This document shows positions 1-6,237 of a stretch of DNA of 6,333 nucleotides, one piece after another (the stretch's first letter is position 1; every line of letters begins with the position of its first letter). Location of the stretch: assembly GCA_947311815.1 (NCBI GenBank), contig CAMZMA010000275.1, forward strand, positions 1 to 6,333. The letters run 5' to 3'. Position numbers and translations under genes: made by a program. The stretch is from an uncultured Flavobacteriaceae bacterium. GTDB lineage: Bacteria; Bacteroidota; Bacteroidia; Flavobacteriales; Flavobacteriaceae. The notes beneath the pieces are model-generated. The model searched no databases. It was not told the origin of the DNA and saw nothing but the letters and a program-made list of their open reading frames with translations.

Positions 1-132
1 CTATCAGATGAGTACATCAAAAGTATTGAAACAAAGCTAAATAATAGACCCAGAAAACGTCTTAACTTTGAAAATCCTATATTTGCAATGGAAAAATTAT
101 TGTTTAACCAAACTGTCGCGTTTATGAGTTGA
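1..132 (+). CDS. IS30-family transposase, C-terminal fragment (5' part outside window)
   Basis: The first reading frame is open from base 1 to a TGA at 130-132 and gives 43 residues. They include the stretch KLNNRPRKRLNFENP, followed by a segment ending in EKLLFNQTVAFMS. The NxRPRKxLxFxxP pattern is the conserved end of the DDE catalytic domain in IS30-family transposases, which cut and join the ends of their own insertion sequence. The DDE residues themselves lie upstream of the window, apart from the region near the last Glu, which cannot be placed here. The right terminal inverted repeat of the element should lie around the stop codon, but the left end is not visible, so it cannot be confirmed. 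The fragment overlaps the 3' end of the minus-strand GIY-YIG gene by 36 nt. A contig edge inside an IS suggests that the element is multicopy in this genome. Family assignment rests on recognised sequence pattern only. Confidence 0.85.
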   Translation, partial: LSDEYIKSIETKLNNRPRKRLNFENPIFAMEKLLFNQTVAFMS

Positions 133-141
133 ATTCAGCCT
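1..141 (+). mobile_element. Right end of an IS30-like insertion sequence (boundary approximate)
   Basis: The element comprises the transposase 3' end and a short flank. The right boundary at about 141 is inferred: the GIY-YIG protein read on the opposite strand matches its family up to about Tyr83 (codon 142-144) and then stops resembling it. Bases just inside this point would carry the right inverted repeat. No left end or target duplication is in the window, so the exact boundary is uncertain by perhaps 15 bases either way. Confidence 0.6.
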
Positions 142-390
142 ATAATTATTTTCTATCAATGCTATTTTCTTATTTCTACTCCAACCTTGAATCTGTTTTT
201 CTCGATAAAAAGCATCATCAATTCTTTGGAATTCTTCAAAATAAACCAATTTTACAGGAAGATGTTTTTTTGTATGGTTTGCTCCTTTTCCATTTTGATG
301 TTCAATAATCCTCTTCTCTAAATCTATTGTACTTCCTGTATAAAAACTACCATTTGAACATTCTAATATATATGTATAACCTTTTGGCAT
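97..390 (-). CDS. Small GIY-YIG nuclease domain protein, C-terminus altered by IS insertion
   Basis: The 97-residue protein is a single GIY-YIG domain of the short stand-alone type (UPF0213/YhbQ-like). The GIY part is seen as YTYIL (residues 5-9) and the YIG part as YTG (17-19). The expected catalytic Arg is Arg27 in LEKR, and the metal-binding Glu is Glu64 in the YREKQIQGWSR block (62-72). The NGKGANHTKK segment (33-42) is typical of the subgroup. Such proteins are predicted DNA endonucleases, but their cellular role is mostly unknown. The start is the ATG at 388-390 with an A-rich, SD-less leader. Residues from about 84 to 97 do not resemble the usual ending, and residues 87-97 lie wholly inside the transposase reading frame on the other strand, so the tail appears to be supplied by the IS. 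The catalytic core is intact, so it may still fold. Upstream, hairpin repeats begin 15 bp before the start codon. Confidence 0.88.
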   Translation of the reverse strand: MPKGYTYILECSNGSFYTGSTIDLEKRIIEHQNGKGANHTKKHLPVKLVYFEEFQRIDDAFYREKQIQGWSRNKKIALIENNYRLNSTHKRDSLVKQ

Positions 391-405
391 TTTATCTTTT
401 ATTTA

Positions 406-609
406 GTTGTGGTTTCGACTCCGCTTTACATTAGTAACACTATAATATGTTGTGGTTTCGACTTCGCTCAACCACCATACAAATTTCATTTAATACTATT
501 TAACTAAGTTGTGGTTTCGGCTACGCTCAACCACCGAGTTCAGTTTATTATCGTAGTCGTTTCGGTGACTGAGCGCAGTCGTTTTGGTGACTGAGCGTAG
601 TCGAAGTCA
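406..609. repeat. Cluster of about five short hairpin repeats (intergenic, 391-606 has no gene)
   Basis: The 216-bp gap between the GIY-YIG and HMG-CoA reductase genes holds no ORF but several related copies of a roughly 22-28 bp motif. A truncated copy lies at 406-426. Full copies are at 449-476 and 508-535, and a 22-bp-period tandem array covers 553-609. The core, written in one orientation, is GAGCGYAGYCGA. In the copies at 449-476 and 508-535 it is flanked by GTGGTT/AACCAC arms. In the copy at 586-609 it is flanked by TGACT/AGTCA arms. Arms pair perfectly in each case around a 12-nt loop. A shorter alternative stem (GACTG-AGCG-CAGTC) is visible at 567-580. Motifs of this type are, to my knowledge, scattered in many flavobacterial genomes. 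Function here is unknown; transcript end protection or termination is possible. Confidence 0.8.
553..609. repeat. Tandem array of the hairpin repeat, 22-bp period
   Basis: The words GTAGTC, GCAGTC and GTAGTC begin at 553, 575 and 597, exactly 22 bp apart, and the sequence between them is nearly identical (GTTT[C/T]GGTGACTGAGC). This is two full units plus a partial third. The last unit ends at 609 and includes the complement of the HMG-CoA reductase stop codon, so the array directly adjoins and slightly enters that gene. A fold in the mRNA immediately after the stop could act as a 3' stabiliser or a weak terminator, but there is no U tract after it in the direction of transcription. Confidence 0.75.
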
Positions 610-1878
610 TTCCTTCAACTCATTAAATTTTGCTACCACATCAGAATGCGTAACTGTTTTACCATCAAAATGTTTGGTAACAATTGCTTTTTCATCATCC
701 GAAGCACCTAATTGTGTCAATATATTTTGCAAGTGCATTTTCATATGTCCATGCTGAATTCCTGTGGTTGTTAAGGCTCTTAAAGCGGCAAAATTTTGTG
801 CCAAACCTGCGGTTGCCATAATAGACATCAATTCTTTTGATGATGGATTTCCTAGCATTTCTAACGATAATTTTGCCATTGGATGAATTCCTGTCATACC
901 ACCAACAGTTCCTAAAGCTAGTGGGATTTCTATCCAAAATTTAAAAACACCGTCTTTAATTTCGCAATCGGTTAAACTTGTATAATGTCCGTTTTTAGAA
1001 GCATAAGCGTGTACACCTGCTTCTACTGCTCTAAAATCATTTCCTGTAGCCAACACAACAGCATCAATTCCGTTCATAATTCCTTTATTATGAGTTACGG
1101 CTCTGTGCGGTTCTACTTTGGCAATTTGTATGGCTTGATAAAATTTTTGTGCGTATTTTTCAGGGTTATCTGTTCCGTAATCTTCTATTTTACAACTTAC
1201 TTCTGCTCTTACTAAACATTCGGGGACATAATTAGAAAGAATACTCATTACAATTTCTATGTCCTCTTTTTTAAACGCTTTTGCAATCGATTCTAAACAG
1301 GTATTTATAAAGTTTGCCCCCATAGAATCTACGGTTTCAAACGTAATATGTAATTGGTAATAATTATCTAATTGAGCAGTTTTATCTTTTAATTCGATGT
1401 TTAAAATTCCGCCGCCACGTTTTTCCATATTTTTGGTGATGGATGCCGTAGCCTTGTATAAATCATCTTTTTTTGAAGAAAAATAATCTTGTAAATCAGC
1501 TTTATTTCCTTTGTACATAAAATGCACTTGTCCGATTTTTGTGGTAGAAATCACGGTAGTTTTAAAACCTCCTCTAGTACTCCAAAATTTTGCCACCAAA
1601 GAAGCTGCAGCTACTACAGAACTTTCTTCAACCACCATAGGAACGACGTATTCTTTATCATCAATAATAAAATTTGGGGCAACACCGTACGGCATATAAA
1701 AATTAGTGATGGTATTTTCTATAAAATCATCGTGTAATTTTTGTAATTTTTTGTCAGAATTCCAGTATTGTTTAAGCGTGTTTACAGTAGTTTTTTTATC
1801 ATCAAAAAAAGTATTCGCTAACCAATTCATTTTCTCTTCTTTAGAAAATTTAGAAAAACCTGTTATTAATTTAGACAT
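607..1878 (-). CDS. Hydroxymethylglutaryl-CoA reductase, class II (degradative-type annotation)
   Basis: This cytosolic enzyme interconverts HMG-CoA and mevalonate with NAD(P)H, the committing step of the mevalonate route to isoprenoids. At 423 residues it matches class II enzymes such as the 428-residue Pseudomonas mevalonii protein. Visible landmarks are the EESSVVAAAS block (84-93) with the catalytic Glu at 84 or 85, the dinucleotide-binding DSMGAN motif (184-189), the catalytic Lys265 in HNKGIMNGID, Asp281 in TGNDFRA, the GTVGGMTGIHP loop (323-333), and the catalytic His378 in IQHGHMKMH. The Lys-Asp spacing of 16 equals that of the P. mevalonii enzyme. Family databases label such proteins 'degradative', but in flavobacteria a biosynthetic role is more likely (inference). 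The start is the ATG at 1876-1878, which follows an AT-rich leader without SD. It is transcribed divergently from the S9 peptidase. The stop codon lies inside a hairpin repeat. Confidence 0.96.
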   Translation of the reverse strand: MSKLITGFSKFSKEEKMNWLANTFFDDKKTTVNTLKQYWNSDKKLQKLHDDFIENTITNFYMPYGVAPNFIIDDKEYVVPMVVEESSVVAAASLVAKFWSTRGGFKTTVISTTKIGQVHFMYKGNKADLQDYFSSKKDDLYKATASITKNMEKRGGGILNIELKDKTAQLDNYYQLHITFETVDSMGANFINTCLESIAKAFKKEDIEIVMSILSNYVPECLVRAEVSCKIEDYGTDNPEKYAQKFYQAIQIAKVEPHRAVTHNKGIMNGIDAVVLATGNDFRAVEAGVHAYASKNGHYTSLTDCEIKDGVFKFWIEIPLALGTVGGMTGIHPMAKLSLEMLGNPSSKELMSIMATAGLAQNFAALRALTTTGIQHGHMKMHLQNILTQLGASDDEKAIVTKHFDGKTVTHSDVVAKFNELKE

Positions 1879-1905
1879 TCGTTTTTTTTATTTAAGTAGT
1901 AATCG

Positions 1906-1913
1906 CAAATATA
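1906..1913 (-). promoter_or_regulatory. Candidate Bacteroidota -7 element for HMG-CoA reductase
   Basis: Read on the minus strand the bases are TATATTTG, a full match to the Bacteroidota TAnnTTTG consensus. The element ends 27 nt before the start codon, which would give a leader of about 20 nt. No convincing TTG (-33) element is seen at the usual spacing, so the call rests on the -7 box and its position. Confidence 0.5.
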
Positions 1914-1986
1914 AATCATTAGAATAAAATAGAATGATAAGTTCAATTTTTCTCAATTTTTAACGCATATTTTGCTGATTTTTCCG

Positions 1987-1994
1987 TAAACTTG
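1987..1994 (+). promoter_or_regulatory. Candidate -7 element for the S9 peptidase operon
   Basis: TAAACTTG matches TAnnTTTG in all but one base and ends 27 nt before the ATG at 2022, mirroring the spacing on the opposite strand. It overlaps the upstream in-frame TTG at 1992, which argues that TTG is not the start codon. No clear -33 element is seen. The 143-bp spacer (1879-2021) thus seems to hold back-to-back promoters and nothing else that I can recognise. Confidence 0.35.
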
Positions 1995-2021
1995 ACAAAC
2001 TTTTTAGAATATACCACACAA

Positions 2022-4178
2022 ATGAAAAAACTCTTATTACTTTTTATTGGAATATCTACTTTTATGCAAGCTCAAAAAAAAGATATTTCATTAGAAGATA
2101 TTTGGAAATACGGCACGTTTAGAGGCGAATACATGAATGCTTTAGACGCTATGAATGGCGATTATTACTCTCTTTTAAACTACTCAAAAACAGGCTCTAC
2201 CGTAGATAAATACAACTACAAAACTTTAGAAAAAGTAACAACAATTGTTGATAGTAAAGATTTAAAAGATATTCGGTATTTTGAATCGTATTCATTTAAT
2301 AATGATGAAACAAAATTGATTTTAGGAACGAAATTTAAAAAAATATTTCGTCATTCTTTTTACGGCACATTTTACAGTTATGATATCGCATCAAAAACAA
2401 TACAATTAATTGGTAAAGACATTCAAGAACCTACTTTTTCGCCCGATAGTAAAAAAGTAGCCTACGGAAAAGACAATAATCTTTTTATTAAAGATTTGAG
2501 TACCAATAAAATAACTCAAATTACATCTGATGGAAAGAAAAATTTTATCATCAACGGAATTACAGACTGGGTGTATGAAGAAGAATTTGCCTTTGTAAGA
2601 GCTTTTGAATGGAGTAAAGACAGTAGAAACATTGCATTTTTACGTTTTGACGAAAGTAAAGTACCCGAATTTTCTATGGATATTCAAGGCACTAATTTAT
2701 ATCCCTCTCAATTGGTTTTTAAATACCCAAAAGCAGGAGAAAAAAATGCAAACGTAACCTTACATATGTATCAGTTAGCATCAAAAAACACGAAAAAAGT
2801 GAATTTAGGAGCTTATGAATACATCCCCAGAATTAATTGGACAAATGATGCGAATCTTTTATCGGTAAGAACTTTAAATCGTCATCAAAATGATTTAAAA
2901 ATGTTTTTTGTTGATGTAAACAACCTACAACCAAAACTTATTTTACAAGAAACCGACAAAGCCTATGTAGATATTACCGACGATTTAACTTTTTTAGATG
3001 ATAATAGCTTTATTTGGACGAGTGAAAAAGATGGATACAATCATATTTATCACTACAAAAAAGACGGTAAATTATTGTGTCAAGTAACCAAAGGAAATTG
3101 GGATGTGACTTCTTATTACGGATACAATAAAAAGAAAAAAACCATTTATTATCAATCGGTAGAAAACGGATCTATTAATAGAGGTGTGTATAGCATCCGT
3201 ATTAACGGTAAGAAAAAGCAATTGCTAAGTAACGCTACAGGAAATAACAATGCTGCTTTTAGTAAAAATTTAAACTATTTTATCAACACGTTTTCTGATG
3301 CAAATACACCCAATGTGTTTACGCTTAGAAACGATAAAGGCACTGTTTTAAAAACGATAAAAAACAATGCTACTTTAAAAGAAAAAGTAAAAGGATATAA
3401 AATAAGTCCGAAAGAATTTTCTACCATTAACATAAACGGAGAAAATTTAAACATGTATATGATAAAACCGTTGGATTTTGATGCCAATAAAAAATACCCT
3501 TTATTTATGTATCAATATTCAGGACCAGGGTCGCAATATGTAAAAAACACATGGAATGGCGCTAATGATTATTGGCATCAAATGTTAGTGCAAAAAGGGA
3601 TGATTGTTGTCTGTATTGACGGTCGTGGAACTGGGTACAAAGGTCGTGATTTTAAAAAAATGACCTACAAAGAATTAGGGAAATACGAAGTAGAAGATCA
3701 AATAGCTGCTGCTAAAAAATTAGGCGAATTACCTTACATTAACAAAAATAAAATCGGAATTTGGGGGTGGTCTTATGGCGGATTTATGAGTAGCAACTGT
3801 ATATTAAAAGGAAACGACATTTTTAACACCGCAATAGCTGTTGCTCCTGTTACTTCGTGGCGTTTTTACGACTCGGTTTATACAGAACGCTATATGCAAA
3901 CTCCGCAAGAAAACGCAAGTGGTTACGATGAAAACTCACCCTTAAACCATGCAGAAAAATTAAAAGGAAACTATTTATTGGTTCATGGTTCTGGTGATGA
4001 TAATGTACATGTTCAAAACTCTATGAGAATGATTAATGCACTCATAAAAGCCAACAAACAATTTGATTGGGCAATTTACCCAGACAGAACTCACGGTATT
4101 TATAGAGGGCAAAATACCCGTTTGCATTTGTTTACAAAAATGACAAACTTTATTGAAAAACATTTATTAAATAACTAA
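2022..4178 (+). CDS. Exported S9 family peptidase, dipeptidyl peptidase IV type
   Basis: This serine exopeptidase removes N-terminal dipeptides, classically Xaa-Pro, from oligopeptides. Counting from the ATG at 2022 it has 718 residues. A signal peptide (Lys2-Lys3, then a hydrophobic run to about residue 16, likely cut near MQA-QKK) points to the periplasm. Residues from about 50 to 480 form the DPPIV N-terminal beta-propeller, with the WVYEEE motif (183-188) that binds the substrate amino end. The alpha/beta hydrolase domain follows: Tyr499 in YSGPGSQ (oxyanion hole), nucleophile Ser584 in GWSYGG, Asp659 in HGSGDDNVH with Asn661, and His691 in RTHGI. The Asp-His distance of 32 equals that of human DPP IV. 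All key residues are present. A TTG start at 1992 would put ten residues ahead of the signal peptide and is unlikely. The transporter start lies 10 nt after the stop, suggesting one operon for dipeptide release and uptake. Confidence 0.95.
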   Translation: MKKLLLLFIGISTFMQAQKKDISLEDIWKYGTFRGEYMNALDAMNGDYYSLLNYSKTGSTVDKYNYKTLEKVTTIVDSKDLKDIRYFESYSFNNDETKLILGTKFKKIFRHSFYGTFYSYDIASKTIQLIGKDIQEPTFSPDSKKVAYGKDNNLFIKDLSTNKITQITSDGKKNFIINGITDWVYEEEFAFVRAFEWSKDSRNIAFLRFDESKVPEFSMDIQGTNLYPSQLVFKYPKAGEKNANVTLHMYQLASKNTKKVNLGAYEYIPRINWTNDANLLSVRTLNRHQNDLKMFFVDVNNLQPKLILQETDKAYVDITDDLTFLDDNSFIWTSEKDGYNHIYHYKKDGKLLCQVTKGNWDVTSYYGYNKKKKTIYYQSVENGSINRGVYSIRINGKKKQLLSNATGNNNAAFSKNLNYFINTFSDANTPNVFTLRNDKGTVLKTIKNNATLKEKVKGYKISPKEFSTININGENLNMYMIKPLDFDANKKYPLFMYQYSGPGSQYVKNTWNGANDYWHQMLVQKGMIVVCIDGRGTGYKGRDFKKMTYKELGKYEVEDQIAAAKKLGELPYINKNKIGIWGWSYGGFMSSNCILKGNDIFNTAIAVAPVTSWRFYDSVYTERYMQTPQENASGYDENSPLNHAEKLKGNYLLVHGSGDDNVHVQNSMRMINALIKANKQFDWAIYPDRTHGIYRGQNTRLHLFTKMTNFIEKHLLNN

Positions 4179-4205
4179 ACAAAAAAATATGTCAGCAACA
4201 ACATT

Positions 4206-4209
4206 AAAA
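4206..4209 (+). other. Frameshift site near the POT transporter start (A run, one base short)
   Basis: The frame from the ATG at 4189 and the frame of the transporter body differ by one base and meet at this A4 run. A fifth A gives TTA AAA ACA CAT CAA AAA GAA and restores continuity. The run is short, which makes a homopolymer read error less certain here than at the 3' site. Confidence 0.75.
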
Positions 4210-5497
4210 CACATCAAAAAGAATTATTTGGGCATCCAATAGGATTGTATGTATTGTTTTTTACAGAAATGTGGGAACGCTTTTCTTATTATGGAATGCG
4301 TGCAATTTTAGTCTTATACCTTGTAGCAAAAACATCTGATGAAAATGCTGGCTTAGGATGGACAAATGGTGATGCACTTTCTCTTTACGGATGGTACACC
4401 ATGATGGTTTATGTAATGTCTATCCCTGGAGGAATTATTGCCGATAAAGTTTTAGGTCAAAAAAAATCGGTACTTATCGGAGGTATTTTACTTTTATTGG
4501 GGCATAGTATTTTAGCTGTTGAACAAATGTGGGCATTTTATACTGGTCTTATCCTTATTGTGATGGGAGTCGGTATGTTAAAGCCTAATATATCTACCAT
4601 GGTTGGTGGTTTGTATAAAAAAGGTGATATTAGAAGGGACAAAGGATTTACCATTTTCTATATTGGTATTAATGTAGGAGCGTTTATTTCTAGTTTAATT
4701 GTAGGTACTGTTGGAGAAGTGTATGGTTGGCATTATGGATTCGGATTAGCTGGAATTGGAATGGCTTTAGGAATTCTTCAATACGTTTTAGGTCAAAAAT
4801 ATCTGAAAGAAGTTGGTAATTTTTTAGGAGCTACAGAGAGTAGTAAAGAGTTAATGAATAAACCTCTAACTAACATAGAAAAAGATAGAGTAATCGTTTT
4901 ATTCTTATCTTTTATCTTAGTTATCGTTTTTTGGGGAGCTTTTGAACAAGCTGGTGGACTAATGAACATTTATACAATGGAAAAGACAAACAGAACACTT
5001 TCTTTTTCTTTACCATTTATTGGCAATGTTGTTCCAGCCTCTTGGTTTCAATCTATAAATGCTATGTTTATCATATTTTTTGGTACAACAATAGCCGCTT
5101 TATGGGCAAGAAGAAAACTTGCTGGTAAAGTTTCTTCGTCATTATTTAAAATGACTGTGGGTTTAATTATTATGGGATTAGGTTTCTTCTTTATGACAGG
5201 AGCTACTGCACAATATGAATCAACAGGAACATCAGCAATGTATTGGTTAGTTTTAGCATATTTATTTCGTACTATTGGAGAGCTTTGTTTATCACCCGTA
5301 GCACTTTCTTTTATTACAAAATTAGCTCCAGTAAAATACGCTTCACTTATGATGGGTGTTTATTTTGCAATGACAGGATTTGGAAGTAAACTAGCAGGTT
5401 TATTAGGCGAATGGTCTGAAAGCTTAGGCGAATTTAAAATTTTTACAGGAATTGCTATCTTTAGTGTAGTATTAGGTCTTTTAGTTTTAACAATAAG

Positions 5498-5503
5498 AAA
5501 AAA
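5498..5503 (+). other. Frameshift site near the POT transporter end (A6 run, one base short)
   Basis: With six A residues the frame closes at 5505-5507. With seven it reads AGA AAA AAA TTA GAA and continues to the TAA at 5585-5587. The extended tail is charged and low in hydrophobic residues, as expected for a cytosolic C-terminus, and it fills the space up to the terminator. Confidence 0.75.
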
Positions 5504-5595
5504 TTAGAAGTTTTAACTCATGGTGTTGAAGATGATGAACATGATATTAAAACAGATACCGAAGGATACAACTTAGCAGACAATTAAACATACAT

Positions 5596-5631
5596 AAACT
5601 CATATTTTAATAAATATGAGTTTTGATTTTT
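5596..5631 (+). terminator. Strong intrinsic-type terminator after the first POT gene
   Basis: A perfect 12-bp inverted repeat (AAACTCATATTT at 5596-5607 and AAATATGAGTTT at 5612-5623) encloses a TAAT loop and is followed by TTGATTTTT. It begins 8 nt after the repaired stop codon at 5585-5587. It should end the peptidase-transporter transcript and separate the second POT gene into its own unit. The stem is AT-rich but long. The rest of the spacer to 5661 holds no promoter match I can defend. Confidence 0.82.
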
Positions 5632-5661
5632 ATACTATTTTACTAACAAAAATTATATTTT

Positions 5662-6237
5662 ATGAGTACAACATCAACAGATAGATTTTTTGAATCTCCA
5701 GTATTAGGACATCCCGCAGGATTATTTGTCCTATTTTTTACCGAAATGTGGGAACGTTTTTCGTACTACGGAATGCGTGTTTTATTAGTCTTATTTTTAA
5801 CATCATCTATTACAGGAATGAATCCTGGTTGGGGTTGGGAACGTAAAGGAGCTTTAGCTTTGTACGGCACCTACACATCTTTAGTATATATTACGCCTAT
5901 TATTGGCGGTTGGCTTGCTGATAATAAAATTGGCTATAGAATGGCAGTAGTTTACGGAGCTATTGTTATGACACTTGGTCATTTATTTATGGCTTTCGAA
6001 ACCGAAAACTTCTTGTATTTAGGTATTGGTGCGTTAATTATTGGAAATGGGCTTTTTAAACCTAATATGACTTCTATCATTTCTCATATGTATAAAAATC
6101 ATCCAGAAAAAAAAGATGGTGCTTTTACTTTATATTATATGGGTGTTAATGCTGGAGCTTTCTTAGGAATTTTACTGTGTGGTACTTTAGGAGAAAAATA
6201 CCACTGGTCTTGGGGCTTTGGATTAGCAGGTATATAA
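5662..6237 (+). CDS. Second POT-family di/tripeptide transporter, truncated at an inverted-duplication junction
   Basis: The ATG at 5662 opens a frame for a paralogue of the preceding transporter. The N-terminal parts align throughout: GHPAGLFVLFFTEMWERFSYYGMR (residues 16-39) against GHPIGLYVLFFTEMWERFSYYGMR. ExxERFSYYG is at 28-37 and the second PTR2 signature appears as LYYMGVNAGAFL at 157-168. About the first five to six helices of the usual twelve or more are present. The frame ends after GFGLAGI at a TAA (6235-6237) that is not part of the natural gene: from 6232 on the sequence is the reverse complement of 6039-6140. In the family GLAGI is followed by GM and the rest of the protein, as seen at 4752 onward in the first copy. 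The true gene therefore almost certainly continues elsewhere, and the last genuine codon is Gly190 or so. The leader has no SD. A terminator upstream suggests its own promoter. Confidence 0.85.
   Translation: MSTTSTDRFFESPVLGHPAGLFVLFFTEMWERFSYYGMRVLLVLFLTSSITGMNPGWGWERKGALALYGTYTSLVYITPIIGGWLADNKIGYRMAVVYGAIVMTLGHLFMAFETENFLYLGIGALIIGNGLFKPNMTSIISHMYKNHPEKKDGAFTLYYMGVNAGAFLGILLCGTLGEKYHWSWGFGLAGI
6039..6140. repeat. Left arm of a perfect 102-bp inverted repeat (within the second POT gene)
   Basis: Each base p in this interval pairs with base 12372-p on the right arm without mismatch, checked along its whole length. The repeat may be longer than 102 bp, because the right arm is cut by the end of the window. 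The arm is ordinary coding sequence of the POT transporter. Confidence 0.97.

Larger units (their letters stand above)
4189..5587 (+). pseudogene. POT-family di/tripeptide:proton symporter, frameshifted near both ends
   Basis: This is an inner-membrane transporter that imports di- and tripeptides with protons. The main open frame (about 4206-5507) encodes ExxERFSYYG of helix 1 (4266-4295), the second PTR2 signature FYIGINVGAF (4656-4685), FWGAFEQ (4929-4949) and GELCLSP with the helix-10 Glu (5277-5297). The core is complete. However, the natural ATG at 4189, 10 nt after the peptidase stop, is in another frame: MSATTLK runs on for ten further residues to a TAG at 4240-4242. Adding one A to the run at 4206-4209 joins it to THQKELFGHPIGLY, matching the start of the next transporter. 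At the other end a stop at 5505-5507 follows RKN, but one more A in the run at 5498-5503 opens a 27-residue acidic tail (LEVLTHGVEDDEHD to NLADN) ending at 5587, just before the terminator. The repaired protein is 466 residues. These may be sequencing errors rather than mutations. Translation as read could only start at alternatives such as TTG 4245. Confidence 0.88.

Noticed and set aside
406..609. CRISPR array
   Set aside because: Spacing between copies is irregular or tandem without unique spacers of constant length, copies differ in sequence, and no cas gene is present.
695..1737. Several 60-80 codon ORFs overlapping HMG-CoA reductase in other frames
   Set aside because: They lie wholly inside a well-supported gene, have low-complexity or Cys/Phe/Ser-rich translations and show no family motif.
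1706..1927. Plus-strand ORF running antisense through the HMG-CoA reductase start into the spacer
   Set aside because: It is mostly the complement of the reductase N-terminus and has no recognisable domain or leader.
1992..2021. N-terminal extension of the S9 peptidase from a TTG codon
   Set aside because: It would place ten polar residues before a normal Lys-Lys signal peptide and overlaps a promoter-like element; the ATG at 2022 is the better start.
3275..4163. Minus-strand ORFs inside the S9 peptidase gene
   Set aside because: They are shadows of a gene with a complete catalytic triad and propeller domain.
5653..5660. TATATTTT as a -7 promoter element for the second POT gene
   Set aside because: It abuts the start codon, so transcription would begin inside the coding region, and the final G of the consensus is missing.
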